From contig OZ023273.1 of the NCBI GenBank assembly GCA_964007475.1, positions 12,537,922-12,601,921 of the forward strand: 64,000 nucleotides of DNA, in the 5' to 3' direction. Shown here piece by piece: positions 32,674-46,930 of this stretch. A model generated the notes under the pieces. It saw only the letters and a program-made list of their open reading frames with translations. It was not told the DNA's origin and searched no databases. Positions within the stretch are counted from its first letter, which is position 1, and every line of letters begins with the position of its first letter. The DNA comes from Hybos culiciformis. Taxonomy: Eukaryota; Arthropoda; Insecta; Diptera; Hybotidae. Position numbers and translations under genes: made by a program.

Positions 32674-35600
32674 TATAACATAACAATAAGTTTAATGGAA
32701 ATTTTATAAGATTATATAATATTCATATTATATTCGCAAATCTTAGTTTATAAATTTAAATTTTTTGACAATCATTATTTATCTTATTTTATTCAATACA
32801 AGTATATGTATAGATGTAAGTAGCTAACAGTGTTGCATAACTAATTTAAAGCTTATATTTCATTTAGAAAATGGAAAATAAAAAAGGAATGCTAACAAAA
32901 TTATGGTTATTTTTCAACAAAATTATACTTTAAATTCAAAATTTTTATGTTATTAAATTGTATAATTTAAATATATAGCAATCTAGGTAAATGTGCAATA
33001 CAATTATGATGAGTAGTTATAACTAAAGCTCAATTTAAAAAAAACAAAACAATTAAACAAATCGTTTCAACCATTCTCAAGTTATGCTTTTACCAAGGAA
33101 CAGCATTCCATTTCTATTTATTTAGATTATCTATAATTTATGTGAACAGCTAAATAGTTCATATAAAACCTTTTTTTTTATTATATAGCAATAAAAATGT
33201 AATGTGTATCAAAACCGAAGAAGAATCAAAAAGTTAAAAAAATTAACAATTTCAAAATTATTAAACTAACATTTAACAATTTTAACATTAACATTAACAA
33301 TTTTAAGACTTTTCATTTTTTTTTTTTTAATTTGAAAGGGTCAAATAGTAATAAATCATTAAGCCATACTACAATTTATTGATGTCTTTGCTAAAAATAC
33401 AAAAAAAAATATTACAAATAACTGGCTTGAAGTAACTCTAAATTACATACCATATAATAAAATAACAAACAAAAATGTATACTGATGATTAATGAATTTC
33501 ATATTACACCAACAACAACAACAACAACAACTGTGTATACAACTTTTTCACCTGCAATAAATAATTACCTAAATCTAATAAAATGTAAATAAATGTATCA
33601 TCAATTTCCCATTAGTCCCATGCAAAAAAAAAATAAATAAAAAATAAAATAAATAAACACAACCCAAAAATTTTTTGAAAATATTAAATACATATTTGTA
33701 TTATTTTTTTTTTATAATATCATTAAAAGTTTGATCCTAACAATTTAGAACTTTAAATTAAATTTTTCTGAACAGAATCATTTAAACAAATTTTTTACAA
33801 AAAAAAATAAAAAGTAAATATAGGTATCTACCTATGTATATATTTGTATTTATATTAGTTATATGTGTACCCAAAATGACTATAATAAAAGTTTTTATAT
33901 CAAGAGAAAAATGTAAATTTTAACCAAATAAAAAATTACCACAATAAATAATTCATAAAGATGTTTCCTTCTTTTTTTTTTTCTCTCTCTGATCCTTTCA
34001 ATATAAAATATCTTAAAAGAATAAAAGAAAAAAAAAAAAAAGGCTGAATAATATTCTTGAAGAATTTTTTTTTTTTGCTTCTCAAGTTGCAGGAACAATA
34101 CCATTTACCTTAATCTTTTTTAACTTTTTTTCAATATACATATATTGTATATATAGAAGGATGTGACAATATTAGGACAAATAATAATAAAAAGACAATT
34201 TCTCTTTTTACTTTAAGGTTAATTGATTTAAGTTGAAGTATATGACGACAAAAAAAAAATAAAATAAAAATAAAAAAAAACGTAAATAACTTGACGTGCG
34301 TTTACCTATAAACATTATTATTTTTTTTTTAATATTACGTGATGATCATTTATCTTAATTTCAATTTCCCAAAAAAAAAAAATATCTATATATAAATATA
34401 AGAAGAATAACAAGTGCAAAGAATAAGACTTACTAAACATTAATTTAAAAATATTTGGATGACAGTAAAGAGAAAATGTGAAATTAAAACTCATTTCCAT
34501 TCAATTAATAAAAAAAGAAAAATTTTAAAACTGAAAATCGATTTTGTTTTTATTTTTATTTTGTAATTCTATTTTTTTTTTGAGTAGATAAATTTTGTTT
34601 TGTATATTAAATACAAAAAATTAGACAAATATTATGTAAATTGACAGGAACCCCTTGTAGAAGAATTTAATTAAATGTTATAAATATATTTATATTATTT
34701 TTGAAATGTTAAAAATCCTTTAACTTGAATCACGCAATCTGTGCTTCGTGATTTTGTTAATCGAATCAAAATTTGTTGCAATAAGCTACTAAGTACCTAG
34801 ACATCTAAATTTAAACCACAACTTTATTTTATTAATTTACGATATTAGTGCTATTCTAAGCAAGACTCCTTTGAAAATAAATTTTCCAGTTTCAAAATGT
34901 TTAACCAAAAAAATACGTCATCTCTGTACAAAGAAAATTGCCAGACGCTGAATTAAAACTTTTACTTCTAAAAAAAAAGAAACTAAAAATCTGTCTGAAA
35001 CTATAAAATTACTAAATGTAAAAAGATAATTTTTTCTAACTAAATAATTTTGTAAAAAATTTTAACTTCTAATCAAGTATGAAAAATAAACAAAGAAAAA
35101 ACATAAACTTTTTTATCCAAAGATAAAGTATGTCTATTAAAATACTAAATATTTTGCTAAAGCTTTCTTCCAACAAAGATAGTTTTGTTGCAAAGAATCT
35201 ACGCTTAAAAGTTATACACTTTTCATAATAAAAAAAAGAAGGAAAATATCTATAAAGTATAGAATAAATAAACAAAAAATAATACAATAATAAACTTAAT
35301 ATATAGTGTTAGAAAAAAAATTTTTTTCTTTCTTTCTTATTATTATTGTTAAAGGATGATTTCAAAAAGATAAAACATCGATTAAACTTCGATAAAGATA
35401 AAAGATCTAACAATTTGACTTCCTGAAAATGTCCTCACTTGTTAAATAAAATGACTATTAAAGCTCTTAGTTTCTTTTTTTTTATTTTAAATGTACTTTT
35501 TATTAGTAAATGTTGTTGTGTACCTTCTATGTAGCTTACATAAAAATATACATAAATATTTCTTTATTTTTATGATGAAATGGAAAAAGTATTGGAAAGT

Positions 35601-38039
35601 TTAATAAAATTTATCCCTTTTTTTATTTAAATTTTTCTATTAAAAATAAAAGTACTAAATATGTAAACTAAATTTTAAGATATACTTAACGATAGTTTTG
35701 TCTCTAAAATAAAAGACAAATTTACTTTCATGTTTAGTTAAAAGCTATTAAATGAAGTGTGAAATATATTATATATATCGTTCAAGGCCTTTATTATTAA
35801 CAAAACATAAATAATTCGATGGACTTTTAAAATACAGTCGTAAATAACCGCATCTCAAAACTGCTTCTTAACGGTAATGTCATTAAACTAAGAAGGACAA
35901 CTAATTTAATTTTGACACATCATAACAAACTGTGTTGTCCAAAAAGATACTTTCAATCAACATGAATAAATTTATTCGTTTATTTAATTTTAGATAATTT
36001 TTTCGCTGTGTAGAATTAAAATAGGCCTAAAATGTAGGAATTGAACTAAATACTGAAAACTTTCATGAAAAATAAAGAAATCAAATTATAATTGTTGAAA
36101 TCTTATATATTTATGCAAGACTCATCATTTCTCTAACATTAAAAAATAAAAATGTCATTAGTTTGTTTGAAATTATAAGATTTTCAATCTTCTATCTTTA
36201 CCATTTCTCATTATTGCTTCTATTGTTCCTGTAAAGGTATTGAGATTATTTTTTGTATTATTACTCAAGAACCATTTTATAAAAAGGAAGTAATTGTTTC
36301 TTTATTTTTATTATTTTTATTCTTTTGAGATAGATACTTTTTTTTTTTTCAAAAATATAAGATAAAAACTAATGTTAAAAGTAAAGGATATAATTTCTTA
36401 TCCATATATATATATATAAATACATTATAATATACTTATATTTTGTATATTATGTATTTTTATATAAATTTTACAATAAATAACATTAGAATTTATTTTT
36501 CTCTGTCATTTCTTTCATCTGATTTGAATAAAGGTTACTACTATCATATACATTTAGTTTCATCTTAATATTTTACAATAAAATTATCCCGAAAAATTTT
36601 TTTTTGTTAATCTTACATAATTATGTAGAAATAAATAATACCATTTGGCTTATTAGATTTGGGAAATCGTGTAAAGCTTTGATTCCATAATATTAGAACA
36701 AAAAAAAAAACATCGAAAAATTTTTGGAAAATTTCCAATCGTAAGAAACACTGGTCCAAACTTCATTTATCTAACAAAAAAAGGCAAAAATTTGTGAAAT
36801 TCCTAGGGTTTATGTTTCTTGTAAAGTTAATTATCAAAAAGTGATTTTATTTAATTAGGTATATTTGCTTTAGTCTAACTGATTGCAGATTGAACAATTT
36901 TATAATTATGCTACTCAATATTATTATTAAGACTAATTAAAAATTCAACTTAATAAGTATATAATTATGTCAAAAATTAATAAAAAGAATGTATTTGCAT
37001 GCAATTATGTTTTGATTGTTTCTTGAATACATGCAGAAACAAAGAAACTTTTTTGTAATATTTTATATATTGTGCATTTAAAAAAATATGTACTTTATGT
37101 AATAGCTTTTTTTTTCCAAGTTTATAAAAACAAACTTAAAATTGCATATTAAAATATTTTTCCATTATATTTATTTTTTTCATAAAATGTCTTTAAGAAG
37201 TCGAGACCAATTCACTTAAGGATTATAAAAAGTCTCTGACCTTAATAAAATAAAAATAAATTTTATTAATTTAATGATGCGCGACTTTAAAAATCTTATG
37301 TGCTCACATAAACGGTAACATTACAATAAGTGATACATGAAAAATTTATGTATATATACACATATATCTATATCGTGTAATATCCATTGTCGAAAAAGTT
37401 TAATTTTATGGTCGTACACCCTTTAAAGTTATTACCAATCAGGTAAGATTTCAATAAAGGGCAATCTATTTAGTTTAGATTTCAATTTTTTAAATATATT
37501 TTCTTAAATGTAAGTAGGTGCCTAATAGAGAATTATTTCTTATAATGCTGTTTTGTGGACACTAACAATTTTCCAGTTACATAAAATATATTTCAAAAAT
37601 TGGTTTTACTTCCGGTAAAATTATAATTAAAGTATTAAAACAACTGGTCTTTAAATTATTTGATAGATGGTGTTAATGAGATACCTAAGTCCAAAAAATA
37701 TAGATCAAAAAAACTGTTTAGCTTATTAGTTTTTGTTTGCTCAAAAAGTGTCTATAGGTTTACATATTAGTCATATTTCTTACATTATTTAATTATATAT
37801 TATGTATTTTATTTTTTATTTAACATTAATTTTAAAGAATATTCAATTATTTAACTATTAATATTTTACAAAAATATAGTTCAAATCATTCAATCCATAC
37901 TAGAAAAAAAATAGAAACCAACTGAGATAAAAAACGTGCTCAAATCAAGTAAAAATGAATCATATAAAATCATACAAAATCATATATGCATTTTTACTTG
38001 CATTTTTACCGCAAAAAACCGTATTTTTTTTCGAAACTA
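32674..38039. other. AT-rich non-coding DNA, no gene seen
   Basis: Homopolymer and AT simple sequence throughout, with one (CAA)n microsatellite. An 11-bp perfect inverted repeat, AAGTAAAAATG at 37947-37957 and its complement at 37989-37999, lies near the right end. No coding or RNA gene is supported. Confidence 0.55.
33510..33531 (+). repeat. (CAA)7 microsatellite
   Basis: An uninterrupted CAA trinucleotide run of about 22 bases in otherwise AT-rich sequence. Confidence 0.95.
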
Positions 38040-38171
38040 TGTTTTTTGAAATTAAGTTTATTGGGCCCTAGTTGTGGATCTAACAAGGCTAAAGAGTCTA
38101 CAGTTTCGAACAAACCTCGAGGACAATGTGTTAATCAATTATATAAATTTTTCAAATCAATGAAAATTTAA
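38040..38171 (+). other. Small GC-richer patch of unknown nature
   Basis: This patch has mixed composition (GGGCCCTAGTTGTGGATC and CGAACAAACCTCGAGGAC are within it) in a desert of AT-rich DNA. It lies inside an open frame at 37986-38171, of which about the last 35 codons have a protein-like mix of residues. I recognise no domain. It might be a host exon, a transposon fragment or a short regulatory block; there is not enough to call a gene. Confidence 0.25.
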
Positions 38172-41100
38172 ATTATTCTCAAGAACTGACATTTTATAAA
38201 TTTATTCTACATAATATAAATGCAAAATCATTACTTATTTTTTTTTTTTTGAAAAATATTATCTTTGCAAACATAGCACAATTTTTTAACTTAATATATA
38301 AAGCTAATGCTTAATATTGTGAATAAAAACAAAAATGGTTTTTCCTTATTACAATGTCACAAAATCGAATCTTAAGCTTGAATTAAATGTGATTTTCAGT
38401 TTAATGGGGAAAAAAAAACTTATTGTATGATTATATCACACGCCAATAACTGATAATTTATTCTTATATTCAAATTATGCCGAAAAAAAAATATAACATA
38501 AGCATTAGATTGAAAAAAAATATAGAAATTTTTTTTTTAAATATATACATATTTAGGTATGTATGTAATACATATGTATGCATATATAAATTTATATATT
38601 TTTATAATGTTAAAATTTTTTACTCATTTCAGAAATTCTAAAAGAAATTCCCCATACAATGGTTATTTCAAGGATATAGTAATATTTTATACATTCAACA
38701 AAGAATCCATTAAAGAATGTATTTTTTCAAGTAAAAATGGATATAACAGACATGAAATTTATATGCTTTGAATACAAAGTGTTGTTTTATGCCAATCTTT
38801 TTTTTTTTTTTTTACAATAAATGAATTTTTTTTTTTTTTGGAGCATAAAAAAAAAACTTATTTCTTTGGAATTTTTTAAAAGGCATGCTGTTTGCCCTTT
38901 AATGCACAAATAACAACTGAAAAGCCAATTAAATAGTGTACACCATCGAGTTGTTTCCAATCGGTATAATATATAGTATATACATAATAGGCAGTTAATT
39001 TTAACCAATTATTACCTGCTGATTAAATAATACCTATGTAAATAAAGCTTTAAATATACCTTATAAATAAATACAAATGTTAAATTTATTACAGACCATA
39101 ATAATGTAGTCATTAATTTCATGTCATTGTCGAAAAATGACTTGCACAGACTTTAATCAGAAAATTGTATTCCGTTTTTGCGATGTACGGAGAATAATTG
39201 CGAACAAACTAAATTTATTGTCACTGTTTGCAGTTAAGATTTCAATCAAAATTTAAAAAAATCTAATTTCAAAAATATATAAAATAAATTTTATTTGGTC
39301 CAACATTTTTTCAGCTTCATTTAATTTCAAGGGAAACTAAAGCAATAGTTTAATAAGCGGAAACTTAAGAAAAAAAAATATATATATTTTGAAAATGAAG
39401 TTACATAAATGATATATGTGAATATTAGACATAAATAGAGTTTTCTGAATGTAGATAATGCACTTATAAAAAATTTTAAGAATTTTTTTTTTTGTACAAA
39501 ATTCTTTTTAGAAAATTGAATTATTTTAAGATAAAAAAAATATATATATATATTTATATACATATATATAATTTATGCTCAAATATTAATTCGTTCTATA
39601 TATTATTTTTTTTAACTTAAATAAAAACATCTACATTATGTGTGTAGTATACCTTCGTAGTATGTGTAGGTTGAGATTTATGCGTCTTTCCAAAAAATAA
39701 ATAAATTGCCAAACTTGGTTAGGGATTGAAAATTGAAAAAAAGCTAAAATCTTCTGTCCTCCAAAGGTTACTAGAAAAAATTTTTTTTTGGACAGCCAAC
39801 CTTTATGAATATTTTGAATTTATACCAGAAAAACTCAAACGCAATAATCTGTTTTGTCTTCCATAATAAACGAACTTTCGTATATACTAACTTAACCTAA
39901 TGATACCCAATGGTACATAAAAAGAGAAAAAGAGAGAGCAAACATATTGTTTTCTAAAAGAAAATTAATTGAAATTATATTTTAAAAGGCAAAAAAATGC
40001 TTATAATATTTTATCTAATATTTTATCTAATATTTTATATGAAAATATAACCCTTTTTTTTATATTCAAATTTATTACATTGTTGATATTTTCACTAATT
40101 TAGGAAAAAAAAAAAGTTTAATTAAAAAATTCTGTTTTCTTTTTTTCGAATATACGTATCTTTATATATATATTTTTTTTATTATTATTATTTTTTAGAT
40201 TAAAAGCCATCATCATGTAAACAAAACAAGATGACTTCTCATTAGTCAAAAAAAAGAAAAAAAAAATAACCCAAGAAAACATTCCCATCAAAATCCAACA
40301 ACAAACAATGAATAAACAATTCAAGTCACGTTCCAATTAAGAAGGACAATTTTTCTGTACAATGATTTTATCAGTCATTTTAAAAATTAAACATTTAAAA
40401 ATATATACATATATACAATTTTTTTTTTTTTTGACATTGTTTTTTTATAATATTTTTTTTTATTTCGTGATGCTTAAATAAAATTTAGATCAGAAACAAC
40501 TGCGCGCATTTGGTGTATACAGGGGCTATAGCTGATTTGAACTTGAATTAAAAGATATTTGCTACTGTTTTAAGTTTTATAATTCTTAAGAAATCTTCAT
40601 TTCATATCCGTACATTTAAAAGCCTTTATTTGACATTCGTGCAATTATTAAACCCTACGTTTGATTCTTATACGAGCTTATAAAAGTCACTGAGTTTCCA
40701 TTTCATAATTATATGAATTTTTTGTCAGGCCTAAAAAAAAAGAAAATTTTTTTTTGTTTTATATACCCTTGATACAATTTTTTTTTTTTTATCACATAAC
40801 ATTGTATTAAAAATTATTACAACATTGTAATCTTTAATTTATATGTAAAATATATGTATTTTATGTATATGAGCATTATAATTTTGTTTTTTTTTTATAT
40901 TAAATTATAATAATATTGAAAATAATAAAAGAAAATAGAAATAATAATAACGTTAATATTATATTTAGTGACATTATCATGTTTATATACAAAATATTAT
41001 GAATAAAAAAAAAAATGTTAAAAAATGCCGTCAGAAGAGATCACCCCATTTGCTAAAAATGCGACAGTGAAAAATCTAATTTCCTTCATCCGCCTTGCAC

Positions 41101-41608
41101 AGATGCTACTTTTGATAAAAAAAAAAATAAAAAAAAAATAAACCTACTGTTGCAAAATATGATGAAAAAAAATTGAAAATATTTTTACTTTACATATAGT
41201 AACTTTTATTCATGTTTACACAATTTAAACGATTTTGGTTGTCGCGTTCTGTCTTTCTTTTTTTTTTTTTTTTGCATAGCTTATTTTTCCATGTGTAAAA
41301 CCAAAATAAAAAGGACTAATTTTTTCTCTTTGTAGGTTAGAAAATTCTACAAAATGGTTCAATAAAGATAATTTTCCTTCCATTTCATTTATAGCCTAAA
41401 ATCTTATTGCCTATAAACCATCCCCCACAATCCAAATTAAAATGCATCCAGTAGTTGCCTATTTTATTCATATAAAACCGCGATTTATATCACTGCGACG
41501 AGTATTATATAGAGAAGATTACTGTCGCTATTGTCACGCAGTTTAATCTAAAAAAAACATTTTTTTTTTTCATTAAGATATCATTTTCAAGAGCTCAATC
41601 AAATTTCG
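38172..41608. other. AT-rich non-coding DNA, no gene seen
   Basis: Homopolymers, (AT)n stretches (for example near 39540-39570) and a 12-bp triplication at 40005-40040. No supported coding region. Confidence 0.55.
40005..40040 (+). repeat. 12-bp tandem repeat, three copies
   Basis: AATATTTTATCT occurs twice in a row and then once more with a single change, AATATTTTATAT. Confidence 0.93.
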
Positions 41609-41616
41609 TGCTCATA
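41609..41616. repeat. Target-site duplication, left (TGCTCATA)
   Basis: Eight mixed-composition bases directly before the terminal repeat at 41617, repeated exactly at 42457-42464. The length and the mixed sequence make this a strong hAT signature. Confidence 0.95.
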
Positions 41617-42456
41617 CAGGGTGACCAAGTCTGACCTAAAAAAATATAGAACATTTCGACATCAAAAAAGAGAACATAAGAGAACAAACCTAAACTTTAT
41701 CTGGAAAAGGTATAGTTTATCTGAAAATCGAGAAAAAAACATTTTTATAACAAAATTATTTATTTGCAACGGCCCTTTTTATAAGATGTACAAGTTTTTT
41801 ATTAATTATTATTTCATAATACATATATATACAATACATATATATATATATATATATATCACATCGGATTCGGATGTATCATCATCATATTTCTCAACTT
41901 TTCGCACCCGGCTGAGAAGCTCTGTATTTTCTTTTATATTTCGAAAAAAATCTGTACATGACACATCGTTAAAATTATAGACCACTTGCAAAATACCTCG
42001 GACAGTTTTAATATTCAACTTGTTTCTTTCTTTAGACCACTGAGCATTGATCAATGAAAAAACTCTTTCTATATTAGCATTTTGCTCAGAAATGGAATAA
42101 AAAAATTGACAAATTTTTAAAAATTCTGAATAATAGGAGACTTCTTCTATTTCTCGAAAATATTTAGCCCATTTCTGACAAGATAATAACGCTTTTTGTG
42201 GACGGTTAAACGCCTTGAAAATAAAGCCTGACATTAGACAAAACCTTTTTGACCATTATACCTATAATTGATTTATTACATTTTTTTTGGAAAGAACATA
42301 AAAAGAGGACAAAAAGAGACAAAAAGCATTAAAAAAGTGACTAAAAAAGAGATATCTCTAAAAAAGTGAACATTTATCAAAAAAGTGAAGTGAACAAAAG
42401 ATCTGCCTTGAAAAAGAGAACATGTTCTCTAAAAAAGAGATATGTTGGTCACCCTG
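41617..42456 (-). mobile_element. Internally deleted hAT transposon (840 bp)
   Basis: Perfect 12-bp terminal inverted repeats, CAGGGTGACCAA at 41617-41628 and its complement at 42445-42456, flanked by a perfect 8-bp duplication. AAAAAAGAGA-type words are repeated just inside both ends, in opposite orientation to neither; they are densest at 42295-42440. Such subterminal repeats in hAT elements are typically transposase-binding sites. The interior keeps only the C-terminal part of a hAT transposase on the minus strand. It is therefore a deletion derivative of a longer autonomous element, mobilised in trans. An (AT)n run at about 41838-41859 separates the coding remnant from the left end. Confidence 0.95.
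41809..42234 (-). pseudogene. hAT transposase remnant, C-terminal domain
   Basis: A 141-codon open frame matching the hAT C-terminal dimerisation domain. The key stretch, at residues about 45-92, includes NIERVFSLINAQW, then KERNKL and a hydrophobic segment ending in YNFND; it fits the family pattern of an E-R-x-F-S motif followed by R-N-x-L. The following SCTDFF segment and a charged tail resemble the ends of ZBED-like hAT transposases. The BED zinc finger and the catalytic domain are absent. The reading runs into the (AT)n tract at its C-terminus, so the final residues are not original. The start Met is arbitrary because the upstream part has been deleted. It cannot encode an active transposase. 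Confidence 0.85.
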
Positions 42457-42464
42457 TGCTCATA
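42457..42464. repeat. Target-site duplication, right (TGCTCATA)
   Basis: Exact repeat of 41609-41616, directly after the right terminal CACCCTG. Confidence 0.95.
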
Positions 42465-45400
42465 TCACATAGCATGGCATTGCTCTTCAAGTTAATATTA
42501 TTCAAAAAATTTGTCCTTTTTGTCAAATTTCACTTTAGAATAAAGGACTTATGTTAAAAAATGTATCATCGGCTCAATTTCAGCAAATAATATTACAACA
42601 GTATGTAAAGTAAATATAACACATTCGTAATATTTAATGCTGACAGCTTGATGGTTTAAAAAAATATTACAATATTTATGACACCCTTTTAGTACCATTG
42701 ACATTAATATTTTAATATATTTTATTTAAATTTTTTATTTTTTATTTTTATTTTTACTATTCATTTGGAATTAAGTATGGCATATAATTTTTTGTTGGAA
42801 TCTATTTTCATTAAAGGTCAACACGATACAAAATTATTTTCCATATCCTTTACGATGAAAAACAAATTATTTCCTTTGCACTTTTCGTACCCTTACTCAT
42901 TATTTAATTAAAAGTTAAAATCATATTTTTGCACTACAAAAAGTGAAGTCGTCAATTGATTTAATGTGTCAAAAATGGGTCATATAAAGTCAATTGACGT
43001 TATACACTTTGTAAAGGGGACAGAAAAACGTCTTATATCAAAATTAATAAGATTCAATCTAGATGAAATTGAAAATCTTAAAAGATAAATTTTCATAATT
43101 TTCCAGCCCCAACCAAAAACACAAAATATAATGCTTTTCTTTCTATATTCTATAAATTATGATAAGACTTGTATGATAGTTTTTATTTACTTCCTTAAAT
43201 AACTATAAATACATAATCTGAATTCACAGAATAAAAATAGAGTTTTTTCTTAAACTTGTTATCCCAAAAGATACTTTATTTTGATTCACATAATATTAGT
43301 TTTAAATAATTCCAATATCATCTTCTTATTTCAAATCCTATATTTTAGTTAAAGGAAAGAAATAATACATTAGTTATAATTACAATATTGTTTAATTTTA
43401 ATAAAAAAAAAAAAAGTAATAAGAAAAAAGAAACATCTGAGAATTGGAAATTGCATCTCAATTATGTGTAGAATAGAATTTTTATTTAATTTTTCCCATT
43501 CTATTTTAAAAGTAAATATTATAAGATAATACTTGAATTATTCATATAATTTTAGTCTTGAGCTATTAAAATTTTGTTTATAATTAAAGTCAAATACTAA
43601 ATTTAACCACATGTTGGTTCTTCATATCCTTAAAAATTTTATGAATAAGCAACATAAGTACTTTATATATTTTTGATATATAACTTAGTAAAATATTATT
43701 TTATCGGATAATATAGCCTATTTAAATATTGAAATAATATTTGAAAATAACATATAATATAAAAAAGTATGTATAATGTAATACAATATATGTAACATGT
43801 TAAATGTACTGTACATGTATACAACATTATGCATTATATATTAAGTTAAGATGAATTATTTCAAAATAATTGTATGTACAATATCTACACAAACACATAC
43901 AAATAAAAATAGTAGACTATTATATTTAATAAATAATATTATTTAATTGCCGTCACTCTTTTAATTGGATAGTGATCAATAGTAGTCAATCTACAGTGAT
44001 CAATAATGGTCTATGTAAATAAAAAAGAAAAAAAATAGAAGAAAATAAAACTTAATCCAAGAAAATTGTAACATTAGATTACTTGAATTAACTAAACAAA
44101 ATCTTGGAATACTTTTGAAACTCAAAATTTTCAAAATTTTGCGTTTAAAAAAAATTCATTTACCTACATATATAATTTTTAATAAAATTCATAATAGTTG
44201 TAAATTCATATATCAAATCGTTTAATAATGTAAGAAGGAAAAGTTCATAAAAGCATTGTTTTTTAAATAAACTTTTAAAGGAAATTCCTTATTATTGAGA
44301 TGAGAAAAATATTTTATTCTTTTCCATTTTTTATCAATTAATAATTATATACTTAAGTACATGATAGTCAATGCTGTTTTAAGCTCATACTGAATATTAT
44401 ATTAGTTTTAAATATAAGTAGAATTTAAATTTATTACAAAGAGTAAAAAAGATACATATTCTCATATTGAAAGAATATGGAAAATAATATCCTACAACAA
44501 GTAAATATAAAGAAATGTAAGTTCATGTCTGCATTATTATGTGATTTCTTTTTTTGTTGTTAAACTAGAGCTTACCGCTGTAAAACTTATTATGAATTAA
44601 AGTTCGAATATTGAATATTGTTCAAAATATTCCAATTTATATTTCAATCACAAAAATTTCTATTTCAATCCGAAATAATTGTTTTTGTTATCCAACCAAA
44701 TAGAATTTGTAAAGAATAATATAATAATAATCATAAAGGACCTATTTTACATACAAATACAGATTTATATGGAAAATCGATATTAAAAATTAAATCATAA
44801 ACAATTTTAAGATAGAATTTACAAAGTTATATAATTATGTAAATATAGAAACTATAAGTTATGTCCATTTGGTTTTACATCATATTTACAGAATAAGAGA
44901 ATTATGAAATTATTCTTTCTTTTTTTTCTAACAATTAACAGTACGAAAAGAATAGTTTGGTTTAGTAGAACAAAAACGGCATAAGGTGTCAAAAAGTTTT
45001 GAGAGAGTTTGAGACAAAATGTCGCTCTAACTGAATTTGATTGAACAACAATTACATTCAAATATAATAACATTATAAAAATATTTCATTAGTTCTTAAT
45101 CTTAACTTCTATACAATATATGAAAAGTTTTAATACTTGGAGTTGTATGAGCAAGGTCTCCTTCAGATCAATGTCGCTCAGTTGGTGGATATTAAAAGGG
45201 TTGTACTTCACTTTAGAATTTATTTCTTGATTATTACTTAATGTATAATACTTTTACTAATCAAAGTACTAATGAGTTTTTCATAAAAATCAATTTCACT
45301 TATTTTATTCATATTTCATATTTTATTCAGGATGGATTTTTTGAATGAATAATAATTTGAAATGACTTTATCGCTATTGTTAATAAAAGCGCTAACTTAT

Positions 45401-46539
45401 AATAAATATAATATACTTCATCCAAGAAAACTTATAGTTTGATTTGAATAATCTACCAACGTTGCAATCTAACAATCCCTTCATCTAACTTAACTTTACC
45501 CCTTAAAAGTGCTGTTAAATTTTGGATATAGCAAGTTATAATTTTATTTCTTCCAGCTTATCTATAATTTTTCTTCAAAAATTATGAACCACTTTGTTAT
45601 TTTAATTCTAAAATTCTTATTCCTTTTAACTTACTATTAATATATATGCACTATATATAATATAAAAGTAAAATTTTATATAGAGGGTACAAAATAACTG
45701 ATGGTAAAACCCCATGTCGTATTCAGATTAAAAATTTTTAATCTTTTTATAGTCCAGGAAAATATAATATGAAAACATATAAATGGATGAAAAACAAAAA
45801 AAAAATCTATTCCTGAATTAGACACCCCCAATTGGGTTTTCCTTTTGTGGTTTAAAATTAAGTATTTTATATGGTAAAAATTTAGTTCTTGTTATTTTTC
45901 TTTTCCTAAGTAACCTATTGTTTAATTAAATCCAAACAATCTTCAGTAGACCACAAACATTCTTTTTTTGTTCCCATTTTCCTCAATTTTTTTTTTTTAT
46001 TGTTATTATTTATTATTGTTGTTATTATTTGTGTACTTTATATATTAAATTAAGATTAAGTTTAGCATTGAAAAAATTTATACATATTTATACATATACA
46101 TATAACAATCAAATATAGTATACAATATAGTATACAATAAATAGTATCTACAATATACACACGTATATATATAAACATAAATACTTATATAATTAAAATG
46201 ATAAAAAAAAAGGATATTTTTTAAATATCATATACTTAATGAATTTTCCAGATAACCATAAAAATAACACACATATTATCTGATATCTATGATGCTTTAA
46301 ATTCAAGAAAAAATTTTCATTCGTTTGTTAAATGCTATTATATCCTATACAGACTATACACTATAACTTCTTCTAATAATTTTCAATTAAATTAATGTCA
46401 GGAAATAATTTTTGACATACATTTGAATATTTTTTTGCCACAAATTTTTAAGAAATTATTGCTGTATATTCAAAGTGACATCTCAAATTCGTAGTTAAAA
46501 TATCATCAAAGTTTTTCTTATTTCCAGTATGCGAAACAA
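42465..46539. other. AT-rich non-coding DNA, no gene seen
   Basis: Long AT-rich stretch with scattered simple repeats, including GATCAATA(G/A)T-type words near 43974-44010. Open frames are short and unconvincing. Confidence 0.55.
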
Positions 46540-46930
46540 GGTGTACGATGTTCAGTGAAATTTTGTAAGCATTTTCTTGCAATTTTATCACGTCTGTCCG
46601 TCTTTTAAACTAGTTGACCGATTTTGATCGTTTAAGTGCCAAAATCTATCGAGCCAAAGAGTCAAATTCATCCAGATCGGACAAAGGAGTTAAATGCTCA
46701 TAACTGGGGGAGGGTTCAAATTTTTTTCATATAAAATTTATATTATTTTAAATTTTTGAATAGATAGTGATAGCAATTAATATGCGAGAAAATGGATGTC
46801 TATAAAAGAATTCGGACTGGTGGTTGAAAATGGATTATCTTCGAGTGCATTTCAATCAAAATTGATCTCAGAATGTTGAAACGGCCTCCATTCTTCATTT
46901 ATGTATAATACTGTTCTATATATATTTTTT
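46540..46930 (+). repeat. Dispersed repeat family, copy E
   Basis: This copy opens with CACGTCTGTCCGTC and GACCGATTTTGATCG, contains CATCCAGATCGGACAAAGG, GAGAAAATGGATGTC and ATTCGGACTGG, and closes with GGCCTCCATTCTTCATTTAT. The order of blocks parallels copy D, although the sequence has diverged substantially. No coding capacity and no terminal inverted repeats were found. Confidence 0.5.
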
